Both the position numbers and the translations under genes were made by a program. The notes beneath the pieces were generated by a model, which was given only the letters and a program-made list of their open reading frames with translations, was not told the origin of the DNA and did not search any database. A DNA stretch of 64,000 nucleotides from Rhodoplanes sp. Z2-YC6860. GTDB taxonomy: Bacteria > Pseudomonadota > Alphaproteobacteria > Rhizobiales > Xanthobacteraceae. Below, piece after piece: positions 52,402 to 61,475 of this stretch. Location of the stretch: NCBI RefSeq assembly GCF_001579845.1, contig NZ_CP007440.1:7834029-7898028 (forward strand), written 5' to 3'. Every line of letters starts with the position of its first letter. Position 1 is the first letter of the stretch.

Positions 52402-53343
52402 CTACCGGCCCAGCGCCCTGGCCATCACCTGCTCGCAGCGCAGGTTTTCCTCTTCGACCAGATCACCGCCCATCGCCTTGCGGGCGAACTCCGACGGCGC
52501 GCCGGCCATCTGCCAGCGGCACGGGAACACGTTCTGCGCCTTCCACCAGTCGGCGTCATGGGCGACGTAGCTGTCGTCGACCTGCTCGACCTCGGTGGTG
52601 TATTCGGTGACGAAGCCGTTCGGCTCGACGAAATACGAGAACACGTTGCTGCCCGGGCCGTGGCGGCCGACGCCCCACATGATCTCGTAGCCGCTCTTGC
52701 GGACGCGGCCGGCGCCGCGCATCAGCCCGTCGATGTCGGGCATCTCGTAGGCCATGTGGTTGAGCGACGGGCCCTTGCCGCGCGCGAGCGCGATGCTGTG
52801 ATGGTCCGAGCAGCAGCGCACGAAGTCCATCATCATCGTCGAGTCGGCCCATTTGAAGCCGAGCACATCGAGGAAGAATTTGGTCTGGTTCTCGATGTCG
52901 GCGCTGTTGAGCACCACGTGGGTGAGCTTGGTCGGCCGGGTCTTGTCGTCGATCGCGCTGCCGTGGTCGGCGACGTCCGCCGAGATCACGATCGGATGGC
53001 CCTCCGGCGTCGAGACACGGAAGCCGTAGCCGCCGCCGGCGCTCTTTTCGAGCTCGCCCGCGGGACCCGACAGCTTCATGCCCATGGCCTTCGCCTTGCC
53101 GTGGAGGCCGTCGATCGCGGCGCGGTCGGGCGCCGAGAAGTGCACGCCGAGGAGACCGGCGCGGGGACGTTCACGAAGGGTCAGCACGTGATGATCGCGG
53201 CTGGTTCCGCGCAGGTGCAGCGTATCGCCCTCGCCCGAGACGTCTTCGAGCGCCCAGACATTGCGGTAGAACTCGGCGGACTTCTGCAGGTCGTGGACGC
53301 CGAGCTCGACGCTGCGCAGGCCATTGATCCGGGGTTCGCTCAT
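52402..53343 (-). CDS. Two-domain VOC extradiol ring-cleavage dioxygenase (second copy)
   Basis: A 313-residue type I extradiol dioxygenase. Its C-terminal domain holds the complete iron triad His142 (KLTHVVLN), His196 (SLNHMAYE) and Glu247 (GFVTEYTT), in a classical context. The N-terminal VOC domain (about 8-120) is degenerate, as usual. It would open a catechol-like ring. The 294-bp gap to the divergent Rieske gene contains only a small inverted repeat GTTGC/GCAAC (53480-53493) and no clear operator. Together with the Rieske/amidohydrolase cassette it suggests another aromatic pathway. Substrate unknown. Confidence 0.91.
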   Translation of the reverse strand: MSEPRINGLRSVELGVHDLQKSAEFYRNVWALEDVSGEGDTLHLRGTSRDHHVLTLRERPRAGLLGVHFSAPDRAAIDGLHGKAKAMGMKLSGPAGELEKSAGGGYGFRVSTPEGHPIVISADVADHGSAIDDKTRPTKLTHVVLNSADIENQTKFFLDVLGFKWADSTMMMDFVRCCSDHHSIALARGKGPSLNHMAYEMPDIDGLMRGAGRVRKSGYEIMWGVGRHGPGSNVFSYFVEPNGFVTEYTTEVEQVDDSYVAHDADWWKAQNVFPCRWQMAGAPSEFARKAMGGDLVEEENLRCEQVMARALGR

Positions 53344-53637
53344 GGTTTCCGTCTCCTCGCTCGAATGTTCTGCCGGGGAATCGCTGTTTCCGGCTTGTTG
53401 CGGGGGAGATTAGCGCAAAAGCCGGCGGCTGGCAGCCGTTGCGCGGCGCTCCTTGCATCCCTCCCCGGCACGGGCGCTTGTTGCTTTCGCAACCGGAACG
53501 GCGCAAATTCGTGAGCTGAGAACCGGTCCAAAGTGCCGGCCGCCCGATGGGGAAAAGCCGCACCGCGGCTTCGGGTCGGCCCAAGGATCGCCCGAGGAAC
53601 GCTTAAGAATTGCCCAGGGAAAAGGCAGAGAACCAAC

Positions 53638-54003
53638 ATGCCCGAGAAGTTTGTCGCAAAGGCCTCCGAGTTCACCAACGGCGACCGCCGTATCGTTTTC
53701 GTCGGCGATAACGAGATCGGTGTCTTCAAGCACGAAGGCCAGTACTACGCTTACAGCAACTTCTGCCTGCACCAGGGCGGACCGGCCTGCGAAGGCCTGA
53801 CCATCGCCAAGGTCGAGGAGCGGCTGCGCCCCGACAAGACCTCCCAGGGCCTCTACTTCTCCGAAAAGGACATGAACTTCGTCTGCCCGTGGCACGGCAT
53901 GGAATACGACATGAAGACCGGTGAGTGCATCTCGAGCCGGAAGATGAAACTGAAGAAATACCAGGTGGTGGAAAAGGGAGACGAGGTTTATGTCGTCGCC
54001 TAA
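53638..54003 (+). CDS. Rieske [2Fe-2S] ferredoxin-like protein with long inter-ligand insert
   Basis: A 121-residue Rieske protein that would hold a [2Fe-2S] cluster by Cys43/His45 (FCLHQGG) and Cys83/His86 (CPWHG). Such small proteins feed electrons to oxygenases. The two ligand boxes are 37 residues apart, about 20 more than usual. The insert 52-80 is polar (AKVEERLRPDKTSQGLYFSEKD by position) and probably a surface loop. It overlaps the following 138-residue gene by 14 bases and lies near an amidohydrolase and a divergent dioxygenase. No reductase or oxygenase alpha subunit is nearby. The ATG at 53638 is preceded by a purine-rich AAAGGCAGAG. Confidence 0.92.
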   Translation: MPEKFVAKASEFTNGDRRIVFVGDNEIGVFKHEGQYYAYSNFCLHQGGPACEGLTIAKVEERLRPDKTSQGLYFSEKDMNFVCPWHGMEYDMKTGECISSRKMKLKKYQVVEKGDEVYVVA

Positions 54004-54406
54004 GGCCGCCAAATCGATGGCAGCCAAAGCCGCGGCGGCGACCAAGTCGTCACGCAAGCCTGCGGTGGTGGCCAAGCTGAAAGAGACGGCCACCCGGACC
54101 GTGGCGCCGAAGATCAAGACCCCGCAGACGGGACTCTCGGCCGATGCCATCAAGCTCGCCTCCGAGATCGAGCAGGCGTTCAAGAAGAGCGACGACGCGA
54201 TCTCCGAAGAGGCGATGCAGGCGCTGATGAGTGCGCTGTGCCGGGTCTACGCGGCGCAGATCGAGAACGGCAGACAGTACACGCCGATCCCGGAAGGCCA
54301 GGTGGTCAGCCCAACCGGCGTGATGGTGACGGCGAGCGGCCTCTTGAAGGCCGCCAACCTCGCGGTGTTCGAACTCGGAATGTGGCAGAGCTGGACGGGA
54401 CGCTGA
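53990..54406 (+). CDS. Uncharacterised 138-residue protein with basic N-terminal tail
   Basis: A 138-residue protein with no recognised family. Residues 1-47 are Lys/Ala/Ser/Thr-rich and probably disordered, resembling histone-like tails. Residues about 49-138 look folded: DAIKLASEIEQAFKKSDDAISEEAMQALMSALCRVYAAQIENG is helical, then PIPEGQVVSPTGVMVTASGLLKAANLAVFELGMWQSW. One cysteine is present. It overlaps the Rieske gene by 14 bases and is 61 bp before the amidohydrolase, so it is probably made with both, perhaps as an assembly or docking partner. That role is only inferred. Confidence 0.75.
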   Translation: MSSPKAAKSMAAKAAAATKSSRKPAVVAKLKETATRTVAPKIKTPQTGLSADAIKLASEIEQAFKKSDDAISEEAMQALMSALCRVYAAQIENGRQYTPIPEGQVVSPTGVMVTASGLLKAANLAVFELGMWQSWTGR

Positions 54407-54467
54407 CCCTAAGGCCTGCTGGAACAAGACTTGAGCTAGAAAGAACTGGACTTTCAGGAGAAACGCC

Positions 54468-55718
54468 ATGGACCTTATTGCTGATCGCGGCCGGCGCGTC
54501 ACAGTCGAAGAGCTGAACACCAGCCAGTTGCTGTCTCATGCCCGCAAACAGGCGGTGCAGCGCAAGTTCGACGACATGCTGATCGTCGACGTCGACGCCC
54601 ACCACTACGAGAACGAGCACTTCGCCGACATCCTGCCGTTCATGGAAAACGACGTGCTCAAGCAGCTCGCTCTGTCGGGCCGCGCCAGCACCCGGGCGCG
54701 CCCCAACCTGACGCCGCAGAGCATCGGCTTCCAGGACATGGGCGGCCGCGTCACGCGTTATCCGCTGCGTGGCACCGAGAAGACCAAGGACGGCTACGCC
54801 CGCGACGTCGAACTCGGCCACCGCTGGATGGACGCCATGAGCGTCGACTACTCGTGCCTGTTCCCGACCGGCATGCTCTCGATCGGACTGCATCCGCAGG
54901 CCGAGATGGAGGCCGATCTGTGCTGGGCCTACAACCGCTGGCTTACCGAGAAGGTGCTGCCGGATTCCGGCGATCGCTTCTTCTCGATGCTGACCTTGCC
55001 GTTCTCCGATCCCGACGAATGCCTGCGCCACGTCGAGAAGTTCGGCGACCGCAAGCATGTCGGCGGCTTCATGGTCACGACTGTGCGCAACAACCTCGCG
55101 GTCAACGACAACCGCTACATGAAAGTCTATCGCGCCATCGAAGAGCGCGGCCTGGTGCTGTCGTTCCACTCCGGCCCGAACTGGGGCGAGCCGATCTTCA
55201 AGAGCTGCAACCGCTTCCTGGTGGCGCACGCGCTCGGCTTCAGCTGGTACAACATCGTCAACCTGTCGAACTGGGTCATCAACGGCATGGGCGAGCGCTT
55301 CCCCAAGCTGCCGGTGATCTGGATCGAGTCCGGCCTCGCCTGGGTGCCGTTCCTGATGCAGAAGCTCGACCACGAGTACATGCTGCGTCCGTCGGAGGCG
55401 CCGCTGCTGAAGAAGAAGCCGTCGGACTACATGCGCGACATGTACTACTCGTCGCAGCCGATGGAGATCCAGGACATGGGCGCGCTGGAGACGACGTTCC
55501 GCATGATGAACGCCGAGACCCAGCTGATGTACTCCTCGGACTATCCGCACTGGGACTTCGACCTGCCCTCGACCATCAGCGACCTGCCGTTCCTCACCGA
55601 CAAGGCCAAGCACAACATTCTCGGCGGCACCGCGGCGCGGCTGTTCAAGCTCAAGCCGCGCAACGAGAAGCAGAAAGAGAACCTGGTGAAGTTCGGCAAC
55701 CACACCGCGGCGGCCTGA
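54468..55718 (+). CDS. Amidohydrolase family protein (large, ACMSD-like)
   Basis: A 416-residue amidohydrolase_2 family protein, longer than the one at 36006. The metal motif VDVDAHHYE (D-x-D-x-HH) is near residue 40, LSFHSGP carries a metal His, and SSDYPHWDFD (YSSDYPHWD) gives the catalytic Asp and a neighbouring His. The long N-terminal extension contains a basic helix. Family members decarboxylate or hydrolyse aromatic acids. AGGAGAAACGCC precedes the ATG; the same leader occurs before the ModA-like gene at 56017. A strong terminator follows at 55745. It ends the Rieske cassette. Substrate unknown. Confidence 0.91.
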   Translation: MDLIADRGRRVTVEELNTSQLLSHARKQAVQRKFDDMLIVDVDAHHYENEHFADILPFMENDVLKQLALSGRASTRARPNLTPQSIGFQDMGGRVTRYPLRGTEKTKDGYARDVELGHRWMDAMSVDYSCLFPTGMLSIGLHPQAEMEADLCWAYNRWLTEKVLPDSGDRFFSMLTLPFSDPDECLRHVEKFGDRKHVGGFMVTTVRNNLAVNDNRYMKVYRAIEERGLVLSFHSGPNWGEPIFKSCNRFLVAHALGFSWYNIVNLSNWVINGMGERFPKLPVIWIESGLAWVPFLMQKLDHEYMLRPSEAPLLKKKPSDYMRDMYYSSQPMEIQDMGALETTFRMMNAETQLMYSSDYPHWDFDLPSTISDLPFLTDKAKHNILGGTAARLFKLKPRNEKQKENLVKFGNHTAAA

Positions 55719-55744
55719 TTTCAGGCGCAGCGTTTCAATCAGCC

Positions 55745-55777
55745 GGGGCGGCACTGAGTGCCGCCCCGTTTCCTTTT
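55745..55777 (+). terminator. Rho-independent terminator after the amidohydrolase
   Basis: GGGGCGGCA (55745-55753) pairs with TGCCGCCCC (55759-55767) through a 5-base loop, and GTTTCCTTTT follows. It closes the Rieske cassette transcript. Confidence 0.9.
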
Positions 55778-55823
55778 GCGGAAGCTGCAACATGCCGCGT
55801 TTATTGCCGCGTCGGCGGTGCGC

Positions 55824-55930
55824 TCCCTCTCCCGTGGGGAGAGGGTTGGGGAGAGGGCGTACGGTCTATCGATAGACCTTACCCCCTCACCCGCCTCGCT
55901 TCGCGAGGCGACCTCTCCCCATGGGAGAGG
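55824..55930. repeat. Dispersed G/C-block palindrome, type D
   Basis: A left hairpin CCCTCTCCCGTGGGGAGAGGG and a right hairpin CCTCTCCCCATGGGAGAGG bracket TCTATCGATAGA and CGCCTCGCTTCGCGAGGCG. The 107-bp element fills the space between the amidohydrolase terminator and the ModA-like gene. From memory, very similar elements are common in Rhizobiales genomes. Confidence 0.82.
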
Positions 55931-56016
55931 TGAAGAGCTGTTGCACCACCGATTCAATTTCGGACGATTGTGCGCTAGGCTTCTTCCCAAAGAAAAATAC
56001 CGCTGGGAGAAACGCC

Positions 56017-56775
56017 ATGCTGCATCGAATGCAGATTGTTCTCGCCGCTGCGAGCCTCGCATTTGCCGCGATGATCACCACCGCACACGCCACTGAGATC
56101 CAGCTTCTCGCTTCGACCGCGATGCGCGAGGCGCTCGATGCGCTGGTGCCGCAGTTCGAGAAGGAAAGCGGCCACAAGGTCACGATCAGCTTCTACCCGG
56201 CGGCGACGCTGGTGCTGAAGGTCAAGGACGGCGCGCCGGCCGACATCGTGATGACGACGCCGGACAATCTCACGGCGCTCACGAACACCAAGCATCTGGT
56301 CGACGGCACGCGCGTCGATTTCGCGCATTCTCGCGTCGGCGTCGCCGTGAAGGCTGGTGCGCCGAAGCCCGACATCGGCACGCCGGAGGCGCTGAAGGCT
56401 ACGTTCCTTGCGGCGAAGTCGATCGGGGTGAGCCGCGGGCCGAGCGGCGTACATCTGCTCGGCCAGATGGCCAAGCTCGGCATCGCCGATCAGGTGAAGG
56501 CCAAGATGGTGCAGCCCGATCTCGGCGTGCGAGTCGGCACTCTTGTGGCCGAGGGCAAGGCGGAGATCGGCGTGCAGCAGGTCGGCGAACTGTTGCCGAT
56601 CAAGGGCATCGTGTTTCTCGGGCCCCTGCCGAGCGAACTGCAGACCGTGATCGTCTACGGCATGGCGCGCTCGGCCAATGCCCGGCAATGGGACGCGGCA
56701 AGCATGCTGGTGAAGTATCTCACCGCGCCCACCGTCGGCCCAACGCTGAAGACGATCGGTCTCGACCCGGCATAA
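56017..56775 (+). CDS. ModA-like extracellular solute-binding protein
   Basis: A 252-residue periplasmic binding protein of the molybdate-binding-like class. A signal peptide (QIVLAAASLAFAAMITTAHA) precedes EIQLLASTAMREALDALVPQFEKESGHKVTISFYPAATLVLKVKDGAPADIVMTTPDNLTAL, which follows the ModA start. The oxyanion-contacting residues are less clear, so a different ligand is likely. VSRGPSGVHLLGQMAKLGI and GEIGVQQ-type lobe-2 segments follow. No modB or modC gene is adjacent. ATG 56017 follows GGGAGAAACGCC. The protein stands alone ahead of the RND operon. Confidence 0.87.
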   Translation: MLHRMQIVLAAASLAFAAMITTAHATEIQLLASTAMREALDALVPQFEKESGHKVTISFYPAATLVLKVKDGAPADIVMTTPDNLTALTNTKHLVDGTRVDFAHSRVGVAVKAGAPKPDIGTPEALKATFLAAKSIGVSRGPSGVHLLGQMAKLGIADQVKAKMVQPDLGVRVGTLVAEGKAEIGVQQVGELLPIKGIVFLGPLPSELQTVIVYGMARSANARQWDAASMLVKYLTAPTVGPTLKTIGLDPA

Positions 56776-56900
56776 GCCCAAGGGCCGGTTCAAGGCTAAG
56801 GACCAGGGCAACCACCGCCGTTTTCTGTAATTATTCCAGTTACTTGATGGTGATTTGATACCGCCTCACGTGGGCGTGATGGCGCGCGACAATCCGCGCA

Positions 56901-56921
56901 GATGCGGATGCATTCCGCATC
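56901..56921. promoter_or_regulatory. Perfect inverted repeat upstream of the RND operon
   Basis: GATGCGGA (56901-56908), five bases, TCCGCATC (56914-56921): a perfect 8-bp inverted repeat 135-155 bases before the RND adaptor start. It could be an operator, or a hairpin ending the upstream transcript; no T-run follows. Function unknown. Confidence 0.5.
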
Positions 56922-56928
56922 GCAATAT

Positions 56929-56944
56929 AAATGAATGTTCATTT
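56929..56944. promoter_or_regulatory. TetR/AcrR-type operator upstream of the RND operon
   Basis: AAATGAA (56929-56935), TG, TTCATTT (56938-56944): a perfect 7-bp inverted repeat in an AT-rich stretch about 110 bases before the adaptor start. The spacing and TGAA/TTCA core suit TetR-family repressors that guard RND pumps. The repressor gene itself is not in this window. Confidence 0.65.
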
Positions 56945-57055
56945 TAGAGGGGCGCCCTGGAATGCCGTCACGTCGTCAGCTTGAGCCGTTCTGGCCTCCG
57001 GCGTCCGCCCTGCCCTGATCGGGAATATCCCCCTCCACTGGAATCTGGAACGCCC

Positions 57056-58270
57056 ATGACCCCGTTTCGCGCTGTGCGGCTCTCGTCGATGGCTGCGCTC
57101 GCCTCCCTTGCACTCGCCGCCTGCTCCGAGGGCCCTGCCGCCCCGAGCGACAAGGCGCCGCCGCAGGAGGTGAGCGTCGTGGCGCTTGAGCCCACGCCGC
57201 GGCCGGTGATCCGTGAGCTGCCCGGGCGCATCGCACCCACGCGCATCGCCGAGGTGCGGGCCCGCGTCTCCGGCATCGTCGTCAGCCGCAACTTCGAACA
57301 GGGCACCGACGTCAAGGAAGGCGACGTGCTGTACGAGCTCGACGCCAAGCCGTTCGAGATCGACCTTCAGGCCCAGCAGGCCGCGCTGGACCGCGCCACC
57401 GCGGTGCTGCAGCAGGAAGGCCAAAACGCCAAGCGCGCGCAGGCGCTGCTGCCATCGCGCGCGATCGCGCAGGCGCAATACGACACCGCGATTGCGACCT
57501 TGCGCCAGGCCGAGGCCGATGTCGCGGCCCGCCAGGCCGACGTCGCGCGCGCCAGGCTCAATCTCGACTACACGAAGGTCCGCGCGCCGATCAGCGGCCG
57601 CATCGGCCGCGCTCTCGTCACCGAAGGCGCGCTGATCAACTCGGCCGATGCCACCAACATGGCGACGATCCAGCGGCTCGATCCGATCTATGCCGACTTC
57701 ACCCAGTCGGTCGCAGAGCTCAACCAGCTGCGCCGCGAGTTCGCGCGCGGCGATCTGGAGGAGGTGGCGCCGGGCGCCGCGAAGGTGCGGCTCGTGCTCG
57801 ATAACGGCGAGCTCTATCCCTACCACGGCCGGCTGCTGTTCTCGGAAGCCACGGTCGATCCCGGCACCGGCCAGGTGACGCTGCGCGGCGAGTTTCCGAA
57901 TCCCAAGATGGAGTTGCTGCCCGGCACCTACGTCCGGGTGCAGATCGAGCAAGGCATCGATCCCGACGCTCTCTCGGTGCCGCAGCAGGCGGTGCGACGG
58001 AACGATGCCGGCGGCAGCGAACTGTTTCTGGTTCGCGACGACAACCGCGCCACGATGGCTCCGGTGCGGCTCGGCCGCGTGGTCGACAACCAATGGCTGG
58101 TGCTCGATGGCGTGAAACCCGGCGACCGCGTGATCGTCGACGGCTTCCAGAAGTTCGTCGCCGGCGACGTGATCAATCCGAAGCCCTGGCAAGCGGCGGT
58201 GACGCGGCGCGCCGAGACTGAGGCGCCCCGTCGCGAAGCCAACGCCGACGAGAACATCTCGACGCGCTGA
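57056..58270 (+). CDS. RND efflux periplasmic adaptor (membrane fusion lipoprotein)
   Basis: A 404-residue HlyD/AcrA-type adaptor linking an inner membrane RND pump to an outer membrane channel. It is a lipoprotein: ASLALAACSEG has a lipobox with Cys23. The lipoyl half-domain starts at LPGRIAPTRIAEVRARVSGIVVSRNFEQGTDVKEGDVLYELD, a coiled-coil hairpin of about 100 residues follows, then YTKVRAPISGRIGRALVTEGALI and beta-barrel segments with GQVTLRGEFPNPKMELLPGTYVRVQIEQG. ATG 57056 is the first start fitting the lipobox. The pump gene begins 9 bases after its stop. An outer membrane factor is not adjacent. Confidence 0.95.
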   Translation: MTPFRAVRLSSMAALASLALAACSEGPAAPSDKAPPQEVSVVALEPTPRPVIRELPGRIAPTRIAEVRARVSGIVVSRNFEQGTDVKEGDVLYELDAKPFEIDLQAQQAALDRATAVLQQEGQNAKRAQALLPSRAIAQAQYDTAIATLRQAEADVAARQADVARARLNLDYTKVRAPISGRIGRALVTEGALINSADATNMATIQRLDPIYADFTQSVAELNQLRREFARGDLEEVAPGAAKVRLVLDNGELYPYHGRLLFSEATVDPGTGQVTLRGEFPNPKMELLPGTYVRVQIEQGIDPDALSVPQQAVRRNDAGGSELFLVRDDNRATMAPVRLGRVVDNQWLVLDGVKPGDRVIVDGFQKFVAGDVINPKPWQAAVTRRAETEAPRREANADENISTR

Positions 58271-58279
58271 CGAGGACCG

Positions 58280-61200
58280 ATGCCCGCATTCTTCATCAAC
58301 CGGCCCATCTTCGCGTGGGTCGTGGCGCTCTTGATCTGTCTTGGCGGATTGCTGGCGATTCCGTTCCTCGCGGTCGCGCAATATCCGATCATCGCGCCGC
58401 CGTCGATCTCGATCAGCACCAGCTATCCGGGCGCCTCGCCGGAGAACCTCTACAACAGCGTCACGCGGCTGATCGAAGAGGAGCTGAACGGCGCGGGCGG
58501 CATCCTCAACTTCGAATCGACCAGCGACTCGCTCGGCCAGGTCGAGATCACGGCGAACTTCGTGCCGGGCACCCGCACCGAGCAGGCCTCGGTCGAGGTG
58601 CAGAACCGCATCAAGCGCGTCGAGGCGCGGCTGCCGCGCTCGGTGATCCAGCAGGGCATCCTGATCGAGGAAGCCTCCAGCGCGGTGCTGCAGATCATCA
58701 CGCTGCGCTCGACCGACGGCAGCCTCGACGAGGTCGGCCTCGGCGACTTCCTGGTGCGCAATATCCTCGGCGAAATCCGCCGCATCCCGGGCGTCGGCCG
58801 CGCCACGCTCTACTCGACCGAACGCGCGCTGCGCATCTGGATCGATCCCAACCGCCTCGTCGGCTACAACCTGACAACCGACGACGTGACCAAGGCCATC
58901 AACGCGCAGAACGCCCAGGTCGCCTCGGGCAGCATCGGCGTGGAGCCCAGCCAGTCGAGCCAGCAGATCTCAGCGCTGGTGATGGTGAAGGGGCAGTTCG
59001 ACGCGCCGGACGAATTCGGCTCCATCGTGCTGCGCGCCAATGCCGACGGCTCGACGGTGCGGCTGCGCGACGTCGCCCGCATCGAAGTCGGCGGCATGAG
59101 CTATCAGTTCAGCACGCGGGTGGACGGCCAGCCGACCGCGGGCCTGACGGTGCTGCTCGCGCCCGGCGCCAACGCGCTCGCCACGGCGAAGGCCGTCAAG
59201 GCGAAGATGGACGAGCTGTCGAACGTCTTCCCGGCCAACATCAAGCACAACATTTCCTATGACATCACCCCGGTGGTGGTGGCCTCGATCAACAAGGTGC
59301 TGACCACGCTCGGCGAGGCCGTGGTGCTGGTGTTCCTGGTGATGCTGCTGTTCCTGCAGAACATCCGCTACACGCTGATTCCGACCATCGTCGTGCCGGT
59401 GGCGCTGCTCGGCACCTGCGCCACGCTTTTGATGCTCGACCTCTCGATCAACATGCTGACGCTGTTCGGCATGGTGCTCGCCATCGGCATCCTGGTCGAC
59501 GACGCCATCGTCGTGGTCGAGAACGTCGAGCGCATCATGTCCGAGGAAGGGCTGTCGCCGAAGGAAGCAACGCGCAAAGCGATGGGCCAGATCACCGGCG
59601 CCATCATCGGCATCACGCTGGTGCTGATGTCGGTGTTCGTCCCGATGGCGTTCTTCCCGGGCTCGGTCGGCATCATCTACCGCCAGTTCTCAGTGACGAT
59701 GATCGCCGCGATCGGCTTCTCGGCGCTGCTGGCGCTGTCATTGACGCCCGCGCTGTGTGCGACGCTGCTCAAGCCCGTCGAGGCCGGGCACCATCACGCC
59801 AAGCGCGGCCTGTTCGGCTGGTTCAACCGCCGCATGGAGCAGGCGAAGCAAGGCTACGGCGGACTGGTGAGCTGGTCGATCCTGCGCGCCGGCCGCTTCA
59901 TGGCGATCTACGCGGTCATGCTGGTCGTGATCGGCTTCGCCTTCACCCGGCTGCCGGGCGGCTTCCTGCCGGTCGACGACCAGGGCTTCTTCACCACCGA
60001 CGTGCAGACGCCGTCCGACGCGGCGTTCCCACGCACGCTGGAGGCCGTCAAACGCGTCGAGGAGGCTCTCGCCAAACGCCAAGGCGTCGAAACGGTGACG
60101 TTCCTCACCGGCTTCAGCTTTCTCGGCCAGGGCGCCAACACCGCGCAGGCGTTCGTGACGCTGAAGGACTGGTCCGAGCGCGGCGAGAATGACACGGTCG
60201 AACAGATCGCCGCCGACATCAACCGGCAGTTCGCGACGTTCCGCGACGCCAAGGTCTCGGCGCTCGAGCCGCCGCCGATCGACAATCTCGGCAATTCGTC
60301 CGGCTTCAGCTTCCGCCTGCAGGACCGCGGCCAGCGCGGCTATGCGGAGTTGATGCGTGCAAAAGACCAGTTGCTCGCCGCCGCGGCGCGGAGCCCGGTC
60401 CTGGCAGGCGTCTACGTCGAAGGCCTGCCTCCCGCGCCGCAGATCGAGCTCCTGATCGACCGCGAGAAGGCCGCGGCGTTCGGCGTGACCTTCGAGGAGA
60501 TCAACAACACCGTCTCGACCAATCTCGGCTCGGCCTACATCAACGATTATCCGAACCGCGGCCGCATGCAGCGCGTCATCGTGCAGGCCGACCGCGCGGC
60601 GCGGATGCAGCCCGACGAGATCCTGACCTACAACGTGCGCAATGCGCGCGCTCAGCTCGTGCCGATGTCGTCGTTCGCCACCGTGCAGTGGTCCACCGGG
60701 CCATCGCAGATCGTGGGCTTCAACTACTATCCGTCGGTTCGCATCTCCGGCGAGGCCAAGCCGGGCTACACCTCGGGCGACGCGATCCGCGAGATGGAGC
60801 GCCTTTCCGCACAACTGCCGCGCGGCTTTGGCTATGAATGGACCGGTCAGTCGCTGCAGGAGAAGCAGTCCGGCTCGCAGGCGCCGTTCCTGCTGGCGCT
60901 GTCGGTGCTGCTGGTGTTCCTGGTGCTGGCAGCGCTCTACGAGAGCTGGACCATTCCGCTTTCGGTGCTGCTGACGGTGCCGCTCGGCGTTCTCGGCGCG
61001 GTCGTCGCGGCGACGCTGCGCGGCTTGCCGAACGACGTCTACTTCACGGTCGGCATCATCACCATCATCGGCCTCGCCGCGAAAGACGGCATCCTGATCA
61101 TCGAGTTCGCCAAGGCGCTGCGCGAGCAGGGCAAGACCGTCCGAGACGCCATCATCGAAGCCTGCCGGATGCGCTTCCGGCCGATCCTGATGACGGGCTT

Positions 61201-61453
61201 AGCCTTCGTCATGGGCGTCGCGCCGATGGTGATCGCGCACGGCGCCAGCGCCAAGAGCCAGCAGGCACTCGGCACCGGCGTGATGGGCGGCATGATCGCG
61301 GTCGTGGCACTGGCGCTGCTGATGGTGCCGGTGTTCTTCGTCGCCGTGCAGTGGGCGTTCAACCGTGAGGCACGGCAGGAGATGCGCGAGGCGGCGAAGG
61401 CGTCGGGCGATGCAGCGACCGTGTCGCACACTGCGGCGGAGCCCAGCGCGTAG
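58280..61453 (+). CDS. RND multidrug efflux permease (HAE1, AcrB-like)
   Basis: A 1057-residue inner membrane proton antiporter with the 12-helix AcrB plan and two large periplasmic loops. The N-terminus FFINRPIFAWVVALLICLGGLLAIPFLAVAQYP, the proton-relay Asp pair in GILVDDAIVVVENVERI, and the relay Lys in GLAAKDGILIIEFAKALREQG (AcrB has AKNAILI) are all present. GQSLQEKQSGSQAPFLLALSVLLVFLVLAALYESW starts the second helix bundle. It is complete and apparently functional. It forms an operon with the adaptor. Drugs, solvents or bile-like compounds may be exported; specificity cannot be predicted. Confidence 0.97.
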   Translation: MPAFFINRPIFAWVVALLICLGGLLAIPFLAVAQYPIIAPPSISISTSYPGASPENLYNSVTRLIEEELNGAGGILNFESTSDSLGQVEITANFVPGTRTEQASVEVQNRIKRVEARLPRSVIQQGILIEEASSAVLQIITLRSTDGSLDEVGLGDFLVRNILGEIRRIPGVGRATLYSTERALRIWIDPNRLVGYNLTTDDVTKAINAQNAQVASGSIGVEPSQSSQQISALVMVKGQFDAPDEFGSIVLRANADGSTVRLRDVARIEVGGMSYQFSTRVDGQPTAGLTVLLAPGANALATAKAVKAKMDELSNVFPANIKHNISYDITPVVVASINKVLTTLGEAVVLVFLVMLLFLQNIRYTLIPTIVVPVALLGTCATLLMLDLSINMLTLFGMVLAIGILVDDAIVVVENVERIMSEEGLSPKEATRKAMGQITGAIIGITLVLMSVFVPMAFFPGSVGIIYRQFSVTMIAAIGFSALLALSLTPALCATLLKPVEAGHHHAKRGLFGWFNRRMEQAKQGYGGLVSWSILRAGRFMAIYAVMLVVIGFAFTRLPGGFLPVDDQGFFTTDVQTPSDAAFPRTLEAVKRVEEALAKRQGVETVTFLTGFSFLGQGANTAQAFVTLKDWSERGENDTVEQIAADINRQFATFRDAKVSALEPPPIDNLGNSSGFSFRLQDRGQRGYAELMRAKDQLLAAAARSPVLAGVYVEGLPPAPQIELLIDREKAAAFGVTFEEINNTVSTNLGSAYINDYPNRGRMQRVIVQADRAARMQPDEILTYNVRNARAQLVPMSSFATVQWSTGPSQIVGFNYYPSVRISGEAKPGYTSGDAIREMERLSAQLPRGFGYEWTGQSLQEKQSGSQAPFLLALSVLLVFLVLAALYESWTIPLSVLLTVPLGVLGAVVAATLRGLPNDVYFTVGIITIIGLAAKDGILIIEFAKALREQGKTVRDAIIEACRMRFRPILMTGLAFVMGVAPMVIAHGASAKSQQALGTGVMGGMIAVVALALLMVPVFFVAVQWAFNREARQEMREAAKASGDAATVSHTAAEPSA

Positions 61454-61475
61454 CTATTTTTGGTGGCACCGGCCC

